From contig SZWC01000030.1 in the NCBI GenBank assembly GCA_023375785.1, forward strand, positions 438,194 to 502,193: a stretch of 64,000 bases of DNA, given 5' to 3'. The translations under genes and the position numbers were made by a program. Under the pieces are notes generated by a model. The model worked only from the letters and a program-made list of their open reading frames with translations. It searched no databases and was not told the origin of the DNA. This DNA is from Penium margaritaceum (taxonomy: Eukaryota > Streptophyta > Zygnematophyceae > Desmidiales > Peniaceae). Each line of letters opens with the position of its first letter. The first letter of the stretch is position 1. Below, one piece after another: positions 46,785 through 57,587 of this stretch.

Positions 46785-47430
46785 TTTGAGCCTTGGTCAT
46801 GCTGAGCGCTACCCTTGAGTGGCAGCGTCACCCCTCCTTTTATTGCTGCTTCTACAAGAAAGCTTTTTGATAGAAAATGGATTGTAAAGCCCAGCAGACT
46901 AGAAATGTTGGAAAACCGAGTCCTTCACTAGAAAATGCAGCTCAAATACTTTCAGATTGACCCATAAAACAGGACCATCAACATGGGATTTTCAGAGATA
47001 TGTCCTTTTGAAAACAAGGTATGCTGCTGCTCCCAGTCCAGCTCACACCAGCAAGCTTGTAAACAGCATTCCTCCCAAACGTACTGACGGAATGCAAATA
47101 TTTTTGCACCAATGGAAAGCTTATGAAAAATACTTCAACTCGTATGTGCTCCGTTTCAAATTTGACAAGGAAAGGACAGAGTTATGGTCATCACAAGGTG
47201 ACAGTCTTACTCAGAGAGAAGAGTGCAGCCTGGGCCGACCTCGTTTAAAGCATAACTCTCAATCCGTCCATTGGATCTTCCAGATTATGGGCGCATTGGA
47301 CAGGTTGTCTTTTGAACTTTAAGATCCAATGGTCGATGATCAAATTTGGTGAAGGTTTTACCCAACCCGTCACTCTCATAGTGACAGCCTGGGTTGGCTG
47401 AAATTGGCAGAACTTGGCTTTCATACCAAG
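46785..47430 (-). other. A3 leader with primer-binding site
   Basis: Family A leader on the minus strand, 646 bp, close in length to A5 and A6. The primer site lies at 47417-47428. Confidence 0.8.
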
Positions 47431-48168
47431 TATTGGAATTGGAGGAAAGAGAAAGCCTTGGAGTAGCGAGCATGTGGGACTGGAAGGGCATTACTTCTAC
47501 TCAAGAATGGTTGTTAAATCACTCAAAATGATGGAGTAGATATAGAGCTAGAGCTTGGGCAAGTCAGCCCTATCACAAGCCACACCACTATGCCATGGAG
47601 GCTAAGGCTCACATACTAGAGTCCATAATCTCACACTAGGAAGGAAACCAGCCTAGCAATCAGGCTGACCACTCAAACACAACTTAGAGAGCTAGAAAAT
47701 GCTCTCATGGTACACTCCTAGTGGTCACATAACCCACTATCCCATGGAGAATCGCCATGTGTCCATGGCTAGTACACAAGGATCTCACCTCACCTAAAAA
47801 GCAAGGACAGGTACCTTTTTCCTAGTAAGCACACTCTGACAAGGTAATCCACAAATCCAGGACCTTTTTGGATATTTCTCCCATCAGGTCTTGACCGTGG
47901 ACCTGTTACCTTTTTCTTTTCTCAGGCTAAGGCAAGGAGTCATCGCCCATGATCAGTCGGATATCGGCAGTCGATGACCTCGGAAACTTCGAAAATTCAC
48001 ATCTCCCAATCTGACTGTTGGATTGGCCTCAAACTTGGACCGTAGACATTTTCCCACCTGATCTTTCCGATGGTGAAATCGGATTGACAATCGAAGGAGG
48101 CATTTTGTAGTTTCCTGGAACTTGCCCTTGTGGACCTGAAGCTGAGCCGGACGGCTCCTTTAACAACA
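47431..48168 (-). repeat. 5' LTR of A3
   Basis: A 738 bp family A LTR in minus orientation, followed by GGAAG (48169-48173), the exact match of 14487-14491. Confidence 0.9.
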
Positions 48169-48320
48169 GGAAGAACATACACCATCCATAGCTGTAGCAA
48201 TTGTGCCAGCAGTACCATGCCACCCTTTAGCTAATGCTCTCAAGATGCGCTACAAGCCTGGTGAGCGTGACCATTTTTAGATGCTCCAAAAAGCAAAACA
48301 CATGAACATCGCAGGTGCAG
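48169..48320 (+). pseudogene. A2 linker/RT start, continuing from 14491
   Basis: Plus-strand family A sequence equivalent to the linker and the YPLRVRYKPGERGHFW block of A5. It takes up A2 where it stopped at 14491, showing that A2 is the host of the whole stack. It ends at about 48320 against a minus-strand gag fragment. Confidence 0.83.
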
Positions 48321-49569
48321 CATTGCAATGCAGTTCCACCCACACCAAGTGCATGATGAATTCCTAGTTGAGAGTCGACTTGCACTCCGTCTCTCGCACC
48401 GTGTTGTAGCTTGTTTGGAGTCCCCTTAACAAGAGGAGAATGAAGCCTGTGTCTTTGACAGGGTTGCCAGTCGCTTTCAGCTGCTTTGCCACCTACCTTG
48501 CCGTATCAAATACGCTTCCATCTCTTTGCTACCCTGCATTTTCAATGCCATCATCTTCTTCCACAACATATCCTACACCTCGTTTACAATAGCCTTGTCA
48601 CTCGCTAACAGAAGATTGTTGGAACTGGAGGAGAGAGGGAGCCATGGAGCATGAAACATATGGTGGTTGGAGTAAACTCCAGCTTGATGGCACCCTCTTG
48701 TTCCATGTGCTTGATGAAGAAATATACGATGTCAATGCGCTTGTTGTATGCATGGTGCTCAAGATTCTTGGTGAGTGCGATTACGTTCTGGTTGTCGACG
48801 TACACATGAACTGGCGTCGCTACACTCCCACATATCTTTGTCATGAGATGCTTAGCCGAAACTACTTCCTTGGCTCTAAAGCTCAGAGAGACGTATTCAG
48901 CTTCTGTGCTTGAGGTGGCCACGACCACCTTTCGCTTGCTACACCAGTTGATGGCCCCAACATTCATAAAGAACACATGTGAAGAGATTGACTTGCGGTC
49001 CTCATGATTTGAAGTCCAATCTGCATCGATATAGCTGATGATGTTGTTGTCGTTTCCATTGTAGGTGATGTCGATGGTGATGGTTCCAGCAAGGAAGCTC
49101 AATATTCGTTACAATGCACTCTGGTACTCAGGTCCGAGATTCGCCATGTGCTAGCTTATAGCGCTCACAGGCTGGGCAAGCTCCGACGTGGTTGCAACCA
49201 TCACGTACATAAGGGTGCCGACAGCACTCTTGTACTTGTACTGCTCAGCTGTATATGGTGCAATCATGGCCTCCTTGTACCACGTCAATTCATCACAGTG
49301 TCCTGCAACAACGACGTTCATCTATACTGGTTTTTTAAGAATCCAAAAATACCCGTGCTCAACAGGCTTGTAGGGCACCCTGAGAGGGTGCGCTAGAAGC
49401 TTGGTGAGCGCGAGACCAAGTTTCACCTGGAGCTCAAGCGTTAGCTGGTGGCTGGCGCGGTGCTACTGACTGAACTGCACCGCTTGATGGTGGTCCATCT
49501 ACTTCCTCAGCTTCTACCGATGAGGTCGCTATATCTATTGCATCAGACATGGGAGAGTAGAGTAGTTAT
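48321..49569 (-). repeat. Patchwork of minus-strand family A fragments
   Basis: Successive pieces are: gag (48321-48614), the first 40 or so bases of an LTR (about 48617-48655), RNase H (48656-49110, with STEAEYVSLSFRAKE and HIDIVYFFIKHM), the RT end (about 49111-49250), and the RT start with linker (about 49251-49569). Adjacent pieces are not neighbours in an intact element, so the region has been rearranged. The family B LTR B2 begins at 49570. Confidence 0.75.
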
Positions 49570-50636
49570 TGTTCGCCTGATATGCTCCTTGTCCATGGCT
49601 GAAATTTGGACAAGCACAGGACGGACTAGGCATGTACTACTCCTTTGGAGGAAGTCCCCTATGTGTGGTCCAGATACACAAGGCATGCACTGCACCTTTG
49701 GAGCAAGTCCCCTTGGTCTTGTTTGGATAGTATAGCCAGCAAATACTACATAAGACAACTCCTTCTGGCTTAGACGTTCCATATTTAGTCTTTGGTTAGA
49801 GAGGTCACTGGGTTAAATCCTTGCCCGGTGACTAATTCTCTTTATACCCAAAAGGGGGACAGGAAGGTTCTAAGGAACATCTTAGAACATTCCAATGTCC
49901 TTTGTCGTGGCTGGCGCCACTTGGCAGTCAAAGGAAGCGCCATGTAGGGAAGGGGGATGATGCAATCCAGATTGCCGCTAAAGTGGCTTATCCAAAGAGC
50001 CATTCGCACCTAGGCTAGAGGCTCGCTCTAGAGCTATAGAAACCTGTCAGTTGCATTGTATTGAGTACAGTTATTACCTTTGAGACTCCTCACAAAGTTG
50101 TTCACCAGAGGCAGACACTAAAGAAGCATTGGTTTCTGTAAGCTCCAAGAGTTTGCTCCTCGCATGAAAGTGACCAGGTACTAAGGACAGAATGCAGGGA
50201 AGTGATTCCTATGAACTACTCAATGTGGAACCTTGGCTTTGAGGGTGATATCATCTTTTGGATACAATACCAAGAGCAGTGGGCGAGAACCATTGTGTCA
50301 GAACCAGTTTTCTAGACCGTCGCCTTAGGTAGGTTGAAAAAGGATTATGTCCCTACACTTACTAGTTGTAAGGCACTCTTCTGCGCACTCTCTTGCCCTC
50401 TCTGTCTTGCAGCATGCATCAGCTCCATCAGCTCCATCTGCTCCATCTTCTTCATGAGCTCTAACGGCGGGTGCCAGGACTTAGCAAACGAGGGCCAAGG
50501 ATAAGCTCTGCCCTTGGAGGTGCGACCCTTGGGTCCTAAACCCTAAACCCTTGGACGCATGACCTTGGACTCGCTAGTGTACATTCTTCTCTGTTTGCAG
50601 GTGATCAATTGCTAAGGGATAAACGACAGACCAACA
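49570..50636 (+). repeat. 5' LTR of B2 (family B), complete
   Basis: A plus-strand LTR of 1,067 bp, from TGTTCGCCTGATATGC to GACCAACA, next to a leader and gag. It is the best complete example of the family B LTR. It contains a doubled plant telomere-like motif at 50535-50550. No clear Met-tRNA primer site follows. Confidence 0.83.
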
Positions 50637-50934
50637 CCTTATAAATTGGTAGCAAACAACAGCCTCCATCAGCCTACATCAACCTGAACAAAGCAGAGAA
50701 ACAGAGAAGCAGTATGACGACACCCTCACCGCTCACTCTTGAGCAGGTGAATTGTGGGATGTCAAAGTTGACACGGTTTGGTTTTCCCTTGAGGAGGTGG
50801 CAATTTGATATTCTCATGAGGGTGCGTGGTTATTCGAAAATATTCCTTGGAGAAGAGGTTGAACCTCCAAAAACAGGTCCTGGATATGAACCTTGGAGTG
50901 TCAAAAATGACATGGTACTTGCGAATAAGTCCCC
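50637..50934 (+). pseudogene. B2 leader and gag start
   Basis: A short leader (50637-50713), then gag from the ATG at 50714 (MTTPSPLTLEQVNCGMSK). About 73 codons match the B1 gag at 2146 (LPLR.WQF, EEVEPPK). Family B gag ends here against another LTR B piece. Confidence 0.78.
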
Positions 50935-52315
50935 TAAGCCTTGTCCATATAGACAAGGCATGCACTTCTCCTTTGGGGCAAGTCCCCTTGGTCTTATCAG
51001 CATAGCAAAGCCACCAAACACTACCTATGATAAATCCTTATGGCTTAGACGTTCCGGAGTTAGTCTCTCGAGCGAGAGGTCACTGGTTGAAATCCCAGTC
51101 CAGTGACTAATTTTCTTTGAGACATGAAGGAGAACAAGTATTGGAAAAGGAGCCATCCGGCTCAGTTTCAGGTCCACAAGAGCAAGTTCCGGGAAAGTGC
51201 CATATATTTGCTTCGATCGTTGATCCGACTTCACCATTGGAAAGATCATGTGGCAAAAAGTCTACGGTCGAAGTTTGAGGCCAATCCAACGGTCGGATTG
51301 GGAGATATGAATTTTCAAAGTTTTCGGGATCATCGACCACCGATATCCGGGTGACCATGGGCGATGGCTCCATGCGTTAGCCTGACAAAAGAAAAAGGCA
51401 AGAGGTCCAGGGTCAAGAGGTAATGGGAGAAATATCCAAAAGGGTCCTTGATTATGGGGTTGCCTTGTCAGAGTGTGCTCACTAGGAAAAAGGTACCTCT
51501 CCTTATTTTTTAGGTGAGGTGAGATCCTTGTGTACTAGCCATGGACACATGGCGATTCTCCATGGGATTGTGGGTTATGTGACCACTAGGAGTGTACCAT
51601 GAGAGCATTCTCTAGCTCTCTAGGTTGTGTGTGAGTCGTTAGCCTGATTGTCAGGCTGATTTTCCCCCTTGTGTAAGATTATGGACTCTAGTGTGTGAGC
51701 CTTAGCCTCCATGGCTAAGTGGTGTGGCTTGTGAGAGGACTGACTTGCGCAAGCTCTAGCGCTGTATGTACTCCGTCATTTTCAGTGATTTAAAAACCAT
51801 TCTTCAGCACAAGTGATATCCTTCGAGTCCCACATGCTCGCTGCTCCAAGGCTCCCTCTCTCCTCCACTTCCAGTAACAGGAAGGTTCTAAGAGACAACT
51901 TCGAACATTCCAAGGTCGTTCCTGGTGGGTGGCGCCACTTGGCAGTCACAGGGAGCGCCATATAGGCATGGGGGATGACGCAATAAACATTACTCCCAAA
52001 GTGGATCATCCAAGGAACCAGTGCGCGCCTAGGCTAGAGGCTGGCTCTAGGAAAAGGAAAACCTCTTAGCTGCCTGTCATTGAGTACAGTTCTTACATTT
52101 GAGATTTCTAATAGAGTTGTCCACCAGAGGCAGACACTAAAGAAGCATAGGTTGGTCTAAGTCCCAGCGGTTCGCTTCTCAGGAGAAAGTGACCCGGTAC
52201 GAAGGAAAGAGTGCAAGGAAGTCATTCCTATGAATTGCTCAATGTGGAACCTTGGCTCTGAGAGTGAAATCATCTCGTTGTTGGAATACCAAGAGCGGTT
52301 GGGGGAACCATTGTG
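50935..52315 (+). repeat. Family B LTR piece with nested family A solo LTR
   Basis: Plus-strand LTR B sequence lacking both ends, interrupted at 51139-51876 by a family A LTR. The segment following that LTR matches the middle of 49570-50636. The piece lies between B2 gag and a B RNase H end, so the region has been rearranged. Confidence 0.75.
51139..51876 (+). mobile_element. Solo LTR, family A, in LTR B
   Basis: A complete 738 bp plus-strand family A LTR (TATTGG to CCAGTA). It is flanked by ACAAG (51134-51138) and ACAGG (51877-51881), a 5 bp duplication with one mismatch. The empty site at 49855 reads GGACAGGAAGG, agreeing with ACAGG. Confidence 0.88.
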
Positions 52316-52567
52316 TTCACACTCATCTCTCGGCGGACCATGCACATCGATATCATGTACCATTACTCACGCGACCTGGTTGCAAAGGAGATCGTGGACC
52401 AAGAAGATGCTCGCAGCTTGTATGACAAAGGCGCTAGACAACGACTTGGACTCAGCAAGTACTCGAGGCATGAATATGCTCAACAAAGCGGCGGAAGACT
52501 GAGGCCAAGAGAGCAAGAGGGAAGAGAAATCTCACAGCTAATAGACACAAGTGCAAGGGAGAAATTA
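52316..52567 (+). pseudogene. Family B RNase H C-terminal remnant
   Basis: Plus-strand pol end with HIDIMYHYSRDLVAKEIVD and a basic, glutamine-rich tail, directly before an LTR B. The matching segment in B3 (54354-54602) reads HIDIRYYFSRDLV, supporting the family assignment. Confidence 0.75.
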
Positions 52568-53335
52568 TTGACCTGATATGCTCCCTGTTCATTGTTGACA
52601 TTTGGACGCGTATAGGATGAACAACGCATGAATCGCTCCCTTGGAATAAGCCCCCCAAGTATGGTCTAGATAGACAAGGCATGCATTACTCCTTTAGAGC
52701 AAGTAGCCTTGGTCTAAACTGGATAGTAAAGATAGTAAACACTACCTAAGACAGCTCCTTATGACTTAGATGTTCCAGAGTTAGTCTATGGAGCAAGAGG
52801 TCACTGGGTCAAGTCCCAGCCCAGTGAGAAATCATCTTTATGATCAAAATGGAGAAACGATGTTCTCAGCCACATCTTAGAACATTTCAAGGTCTTTTGT
52901 CGTGGTTGGTGCCACATGGCGGTCGCAAGGAGGGCCATGTAAGTAGGGGGGATAATGCAATCCACATTGCTGCCAAAGTCGCTCATCCAAGGAGCTATTA
53001 TGCGATTAGACTAGAAGGTAGCTCTAGCACTATAAGAACCTATCAGTAGCGTGTCATTGAGTATGGTTCTTACCTTTAAGAGTCTTAACAGAGTCGTCCA
53101 CCAGAGGCACACACTAAAGAACCATTGGTTGGTCTAAGCACCAAGTGTTAGCTCCTTGTGCAAAAGTGAGTAGGTGCTACGGACACAGTATAGGGAAATG
53201 ATTCCTATGAAGTGCTCAGTGTGGATGCTTGACTCTGTGGGTGATGTCACCTCTTGGTTGCAATACTAAGAGAGGTCGGCAGGAATCATTATGTCAAAAC
53301 CCGTTTTTAGACCGCCGCCTCAAGCAGAACCTGAC
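52568..53335 (+). repeat. Family B LTR, partial, plus (3' LTR position)
   Basis: About 768 bp from the start of LTR B (TATTGACCTG), following the RNase H end, so it sits in 3' LTR position. It ends where the LTR reads AGACCGCCGCC. It forms an inverted pair with 53489-54255. Confidence 0.78.
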
Positions 53336-53488
53336 CTGAGCATCAGAAGGCAATGAAGCAGATATTTTGCTACCCTACTAGAATCATGAGCATTGGTATC
53401 ACATAAAACATCAATAACAATAACATCATCAGCTTCACAAACGCAGATTGGGCTTCAAACCGTAAGGACCGTAAGTCCATATCTGTGT
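53336..53488 (+). pseudogene. Family A RT/RNase H scrap
   Basis: A 150 bp plus-strand fragment equivalent to the A7 region near 60310-60450 (the segment after ANPGPEH and the SNPEDRKS block). It separates two inverted LTR B arms. Confidence 0.75.
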
Positions 53489-54255
53489 CAACCTGCCTCA
53501 GTCGACGGTCCAGAAAACGGGTTCCGATACAATGATTCCTGATGACCGCTCCTGGTATTACAACCAAGAGGTGATATCGACCTCAGAGCCATGGTTGGAC
53601 ACTTAGCAGTTCATAGAAAACATTTCCTTGCACTTTGTCCTTAGCACCTGGTCACTTTCGCACGAGGAGTGAACTTTTGGGGTTTCGACCAACCAATACT
53701 TCTTTAGTGTCTACCTTTGGTCGACAACTTTCTTGAGAGTCTTAAAGGTAAGAACAGTATTCAATGACAGATATCTGATAGGTTGTTATAGTCCTAGAGC
53801 CAGTCTCTAGCCTAGGCGTGCAGTGGCTCCTTGGATGAGCCATCTGGGGGCAATCTGGATTGCGTTATCCCACTTCCATTCATGGCGCTCCCGGTGACCA
53901 CCAAGTGGCGCCAGCCACCAGGAAGGATCTTGGAATGTTCTAAGATGTCTCTTTAAACCCTCGTGTTCCCCTTTTGGTCACAAAGAGAATTAAATACTAG
54001 GCTAGGATTTGACCTAGTGACATGTGGCTCTGGAGACTAACTCTGGAATGTCTTCACCACAAGGAGTTGTCCTAGGTAGTGTTTGCTGGCTATACTATCG
54101 AGATTAGACCAAGGGGACTTGCTACAAAGGAGCAGTTCATGCCTTGTCAATTTTGACTACACATGGGAGACTTATTCCAAGGGGGTAGTGCATGACCAAT
54201 CCGTCATGTGCCTGTCATAATGTCAGCCATGGACAAGAAGCATATCAGGTCAACA
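53489..54255 (-). repeat. Family B LTR, partial, minus
   Basis: About 767 bp in minus orientation, ending CAGGTCAACA at 54246-54255. It covers the same portion of LTR B as 52568-53335. The pol remnant of B3 follows directly, so it holds the 3' LTR position of B3. Confidence 0.8.
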
Positions 54256-55147
54256 AGCTCTCCCTTGCCCCTATGTCTATAAGATGTGAGATGTCTCTTT
54301 TTCCAGCAGTCTTGACCTTAGTATTCGTCCGCTACGTTAACCATGCCCATGCCTCAAGTACGTGTAGAATGTAATTTGCTGTATATTGCCTTTATTATGC
54401 AATTTACGAGCATCTTCCTAGTCTCCACACATTCCAGGTCTACGATCTGCTTTCTGACGAGGTCGCGTGAGAAGTAATACCTGATGTCGATGTGTTTTGT
54501 CCGCTCAGAGATGACATCATCCTGTGCCATTTTCATGGCGCTCTTTTTGTCGATGCACACCTCCATTGCACTTTCATCTCGGCTAGCAAACTGCGTAGCC
54601 ACTTAGTGTCTTTGCATACTTCTGACTGAGCGATATACTCTACCTCAGTGATAGAGGGAAAGACAGGATCTTGGTTTTTGCTTGCCCTAAAGACTGTACC
54701 ACCGTTCAAGATGCACACAAATCCCAAGGTGGACTTGGTCTCAACAATTCTTCCTCCCCAGTTGGCGTGTGTGTAGCTACCAGCCGTAGCGGGTCAGATC
54801 CTCCTTGGCCTCCAAACTGGAGTCCCATGTGTCGGATCAGCACATGATGCGCTTGATTGCTTGTCCATACTGTGGCCGTGGATTGGCCACAAACCTGTTT
54901 ACTCGTCCAATAGCATAGCAAATGTCAGGGATGTTCCTACCATGGCATACATGAGGTTGCCAACAACAAACAGGTAGGGAATGTTTTCACACCATTTTGC
55001 ACACCATTTCGCTTCTGTACTAAGGCTCATGGAGGAGAGCTTGATGTCTGGTGTCATAGGTATGTTGATGGGCTTGTAGTTCTCCATGCTGTAGTGCTTG
55101 AGGACTTCCATGAGATACTTGGTCTGGTTTAGCTTGATGGTGCCTGC
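54256..55147 (-). pseudogene. B3 RNase H and RT C-terminal remnant
   Basis: Minus-strand family B pol. RNase H (54354-54727) has TKHIDIRYYFSRDLV and STKRAP-type segments. The RT end (54890-55147) has IKLNQTKYLMEVLKHY and PINIPMTPD. A family A LTR fragment cuts it at 55148. Broken. Confidence 0.78.
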
Positions 55148-55274
55148 TATTGGTTCTAGATGAGAGAGGGAAACTTGGAGCATCGAGCATGTGGGACTGG
55201 AAGGGCATCCCTTGTGCTGAAGAATACTTATTAAGTCACTAAAAATGAAAAAGTACATACTGAGCTAGAGCTTG
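55148..55274 (-). repeat. Family A LTR fragment, minus
   Basis: The first 127 bp, in window coordinates, of a minus-strand family A LTR (TATTGGTTCTAG). It ends where A7 begins in the opposite orientation. A7 probably inserted into this LTR. Confidence 0.75.
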
Positions 55275-56013
55275 GTGTTGGGAAAGGAGCCATCTGGCTC
55301 AGTTTCAGGTCCACAGGAGCAAGTTCCAGGAAAGTACTGGATGCCTGCTCCGATTGTCCATCCAACTTTACCATTGGAAAGATCAGGTGGCAAAATGTCT
55401 ACGGTCCAAGTTTGACGCAGATCCAACAGTCGGATTGGGAGATATGAGTTTTCGTAGTTTCCGGGGTCATCGACCGTCGATATCCGGGTGGCCATGGGTG
55501 ATGGCTCCATGCCTTAGCCTAAGAAAAGGAAAAGGCAAGAGATCCAGGGTCAAGACCTGATGGGAGAAATATCCAAAAAGGTCCTTGGTCTTAGGATTGC
55601 CTTGTCAGAGTGTGCTGACTAGGATAAACGTACCTCTCCTTTTTTTTTAGGTGAGGTGAGATCCTTGTGTGCTAGCCATGGAGACATTGCGACTCTCCAT
55701 GGGTTTGTGGGTTATGTGACCACTAGGAGTGTGCCATGAGAGAATTTTCGAGCTCTCTAGGTTCTGTGTGAGTGGTCAGCCTGATTGCTAGGCTGATTTC
55801 CTCCCTTGTGTGAGATTATGGACTCTAGTGTGTGAGCCTTAGCCTCCATGGCTAAGTGGTGTGGCTTGTGAGAGGGCTGACTTGCCCAAGCTCTAGCTCT
55901 ATATGTACTCCATCATTTTGAGTAATTGTATAACCATTCTTCAGCACAAGTGATGTCCTTCCAGTCCCACATGCTCGTTGCTCCAAGGCTCCCTCTCTCC
56001 TCCAGATCCAATA
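55275..56013 (+). repeat. 5' LTR of A7
   Basis: A 739 bp plus-strand family A LTR from TGTTGGG to CCAATA, with the primer site at 56016-56027 and the leader at 56028-56648. Confidence 0.93.
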
Positions 56014-56648
56014 TTTGGTATCAGAGTCAGGTTCTACCACTTTCAGCCAGTGCAGGGCGTCACTTTGAGAGTGACGGGTTGGGGTAAAACCTTAACAAGA
56101 TTTGATGATCAACCACCAGATTTTCAAGTTCAAGATACAAGCTTTCCAACGAGTCCAAAATCGCAAAGATCCAACAGTCGGATTGAGGGTTATGTTCAAA
56201 ACAAGGTTGGCCAGGGCTACACTCTTCTCCATGAGTAAGACTGTCGCCTTGTGATGACCATAACTCTCTTGTTTCTTTGTCAAATTTTAAAAATAGCACA
56301 TAAGAGTTGAATCATTTTTCCTAAGCTTTCCATTGGTGCAAAAATATTTGCATTCCATCAGTACGTTTGGGAGAAATCCCATTTCTCCCAGCTGGAGTAG
56401 GGGCAGAAGCATACCCTATTTTCAAAAGGGCATACCTTTTCAACTCCCCTGTTGATGACCCTATTTTATGGGTCGGTTTGAAAGGTTTTGAGCTGAATTT
56501 TCCATTGGTGGGCTCGGTTTTTCAACATTCCCAGTCTGCTGACCTCTACAGTCCATTTTCTGTCAGACAGATTTATGGCTGAAGCAGAAGCAGAAGCAGG
56601 GGTAGCGTCGCCACTCAAGGGCAGCGTTGAGCATCACCAAGGCTCAAA
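56014..56648 (+). other. A7 primer site and leader
   Basis: Primer-binding site (56016-56027) and about 620 bp of leader, aligned throughout with 28587-29218. Confidence 0.85.
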
Positions 56649-57587
56649 ATGGCAGCAGCAGGCGTGGTAACAGCAGCCCAGCCCTTGGAGAGGATGGGCT
56701 GAGGGGCTTTCACATTTTGGAAGATCCGTACCGGCCTCCTCTTGGAGGAGAGGGGCTTGTGGGAGGTGGTGAGCGTCGACGAGCGCGCTCCGCCTCCACA
56801 GGCAAAAGGCATCACCGCAGCAGAGGTGGTGGCGGGGAAGACGCCGCAAAAGGGTGCAGCTGATGCTGGTTCTTCTGCAGCTGTACCAGAGGCGTATGAG
56901 GAGTGAAAGAAGAAGGAGAGGCAGGCCTACAGGTTGCTTGTCAACACCATCTCCAACCCGCATCTTCAGTACGTAAGTGACAAGGCTACTGCAAAGGAGG
57001 GGTGGGACATATTGTGCAAGAAGTATGAGAGTAAGGATCCTGCATTCCTTATGCTTTTGGAGGAAAAGATGATGGCGCTGAAAATGCAGGGTGGTAAAGG
57101 GATGGAGACGTATCTGGACAGGGCAAAGGAGTTGGCGAAGCAGTTGAGAGCGGCCGGCAACCCTGTGGAAGAAACACGCTTCATCCTCCTCTTGGTGAGG
57201 GGACTCCCAACTAGCTACAACACGGTGCGAGAGACGTTGGAATGCCAGCCGACTCTCCACCTCGACTTCATCTGCACACACTTGGTGCAGGTGGAACTGC
57301 GTCGCAATGCAGCAAAGCGCAATGGTAGCAGCAGCAGCAGTGAAGTAGCTTTCATGGCCATGGGCTCACGCAACCAGTAGCAGCAGCAGTCCAGGCAGCA
57401 GAGAGGCAAGAAGAAGGTCAAGTGCCACTATTACCAGAAAGAGGGGCACTAAAACAAAGAGTGCTTCAAGTTCAAGAGGGACCAGAAGGAGCAGCAGCAG
57501 CAGGAACAGCAAAAGCAGCAATCTCCACAGCTACAATAGCAGTAGTCACAGTAAGGCCAGCAGCAGCAGCAGCAGAACCAGACTGGC
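56649..57587 (+). pseudogene. gag: A7 gag
   Basis: Starts at the family ATG (56649). The main gag domain (56934-57380) reads NTISNPHLQYVSDKATAKEG, ESKDPAFLMLLEEKMMALKM and LPTSYNTVRETLECQPTL. A zinc-knuckle block follows near 57420-57465, and a CAG-coded Gln tract near 57490-57580. Not intact. Confidence 0.9.

Larger units (their letters stand above)
14492..48168 (-). mobile_element. A3: family A element, minus, hosting A4 and its contents
   Basis: Outer ends are family A LTRs at 14492-15226 (3') and 47431-48168 (5'). The element is flanked by an exact 5 bp duplication, GGAAG (14487-14491 and 48169-48173). The same A2 linker sequence reads up to one side and away from the other. A3 internal sequence is at 15227-15422 and 43117-47430; everything between is A4 and later arrivals. 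About 30 of 240 LTR positions compared by eye differ (roughly 12%), so A3 is old, though younger than A2. It carries many breaks. Confidence 0.92.

Noticed and set aside
48321-49569. A separate new element family
   Set aside because: Every piece aligns with family A gag, LTR, RNase H, RT or linker.
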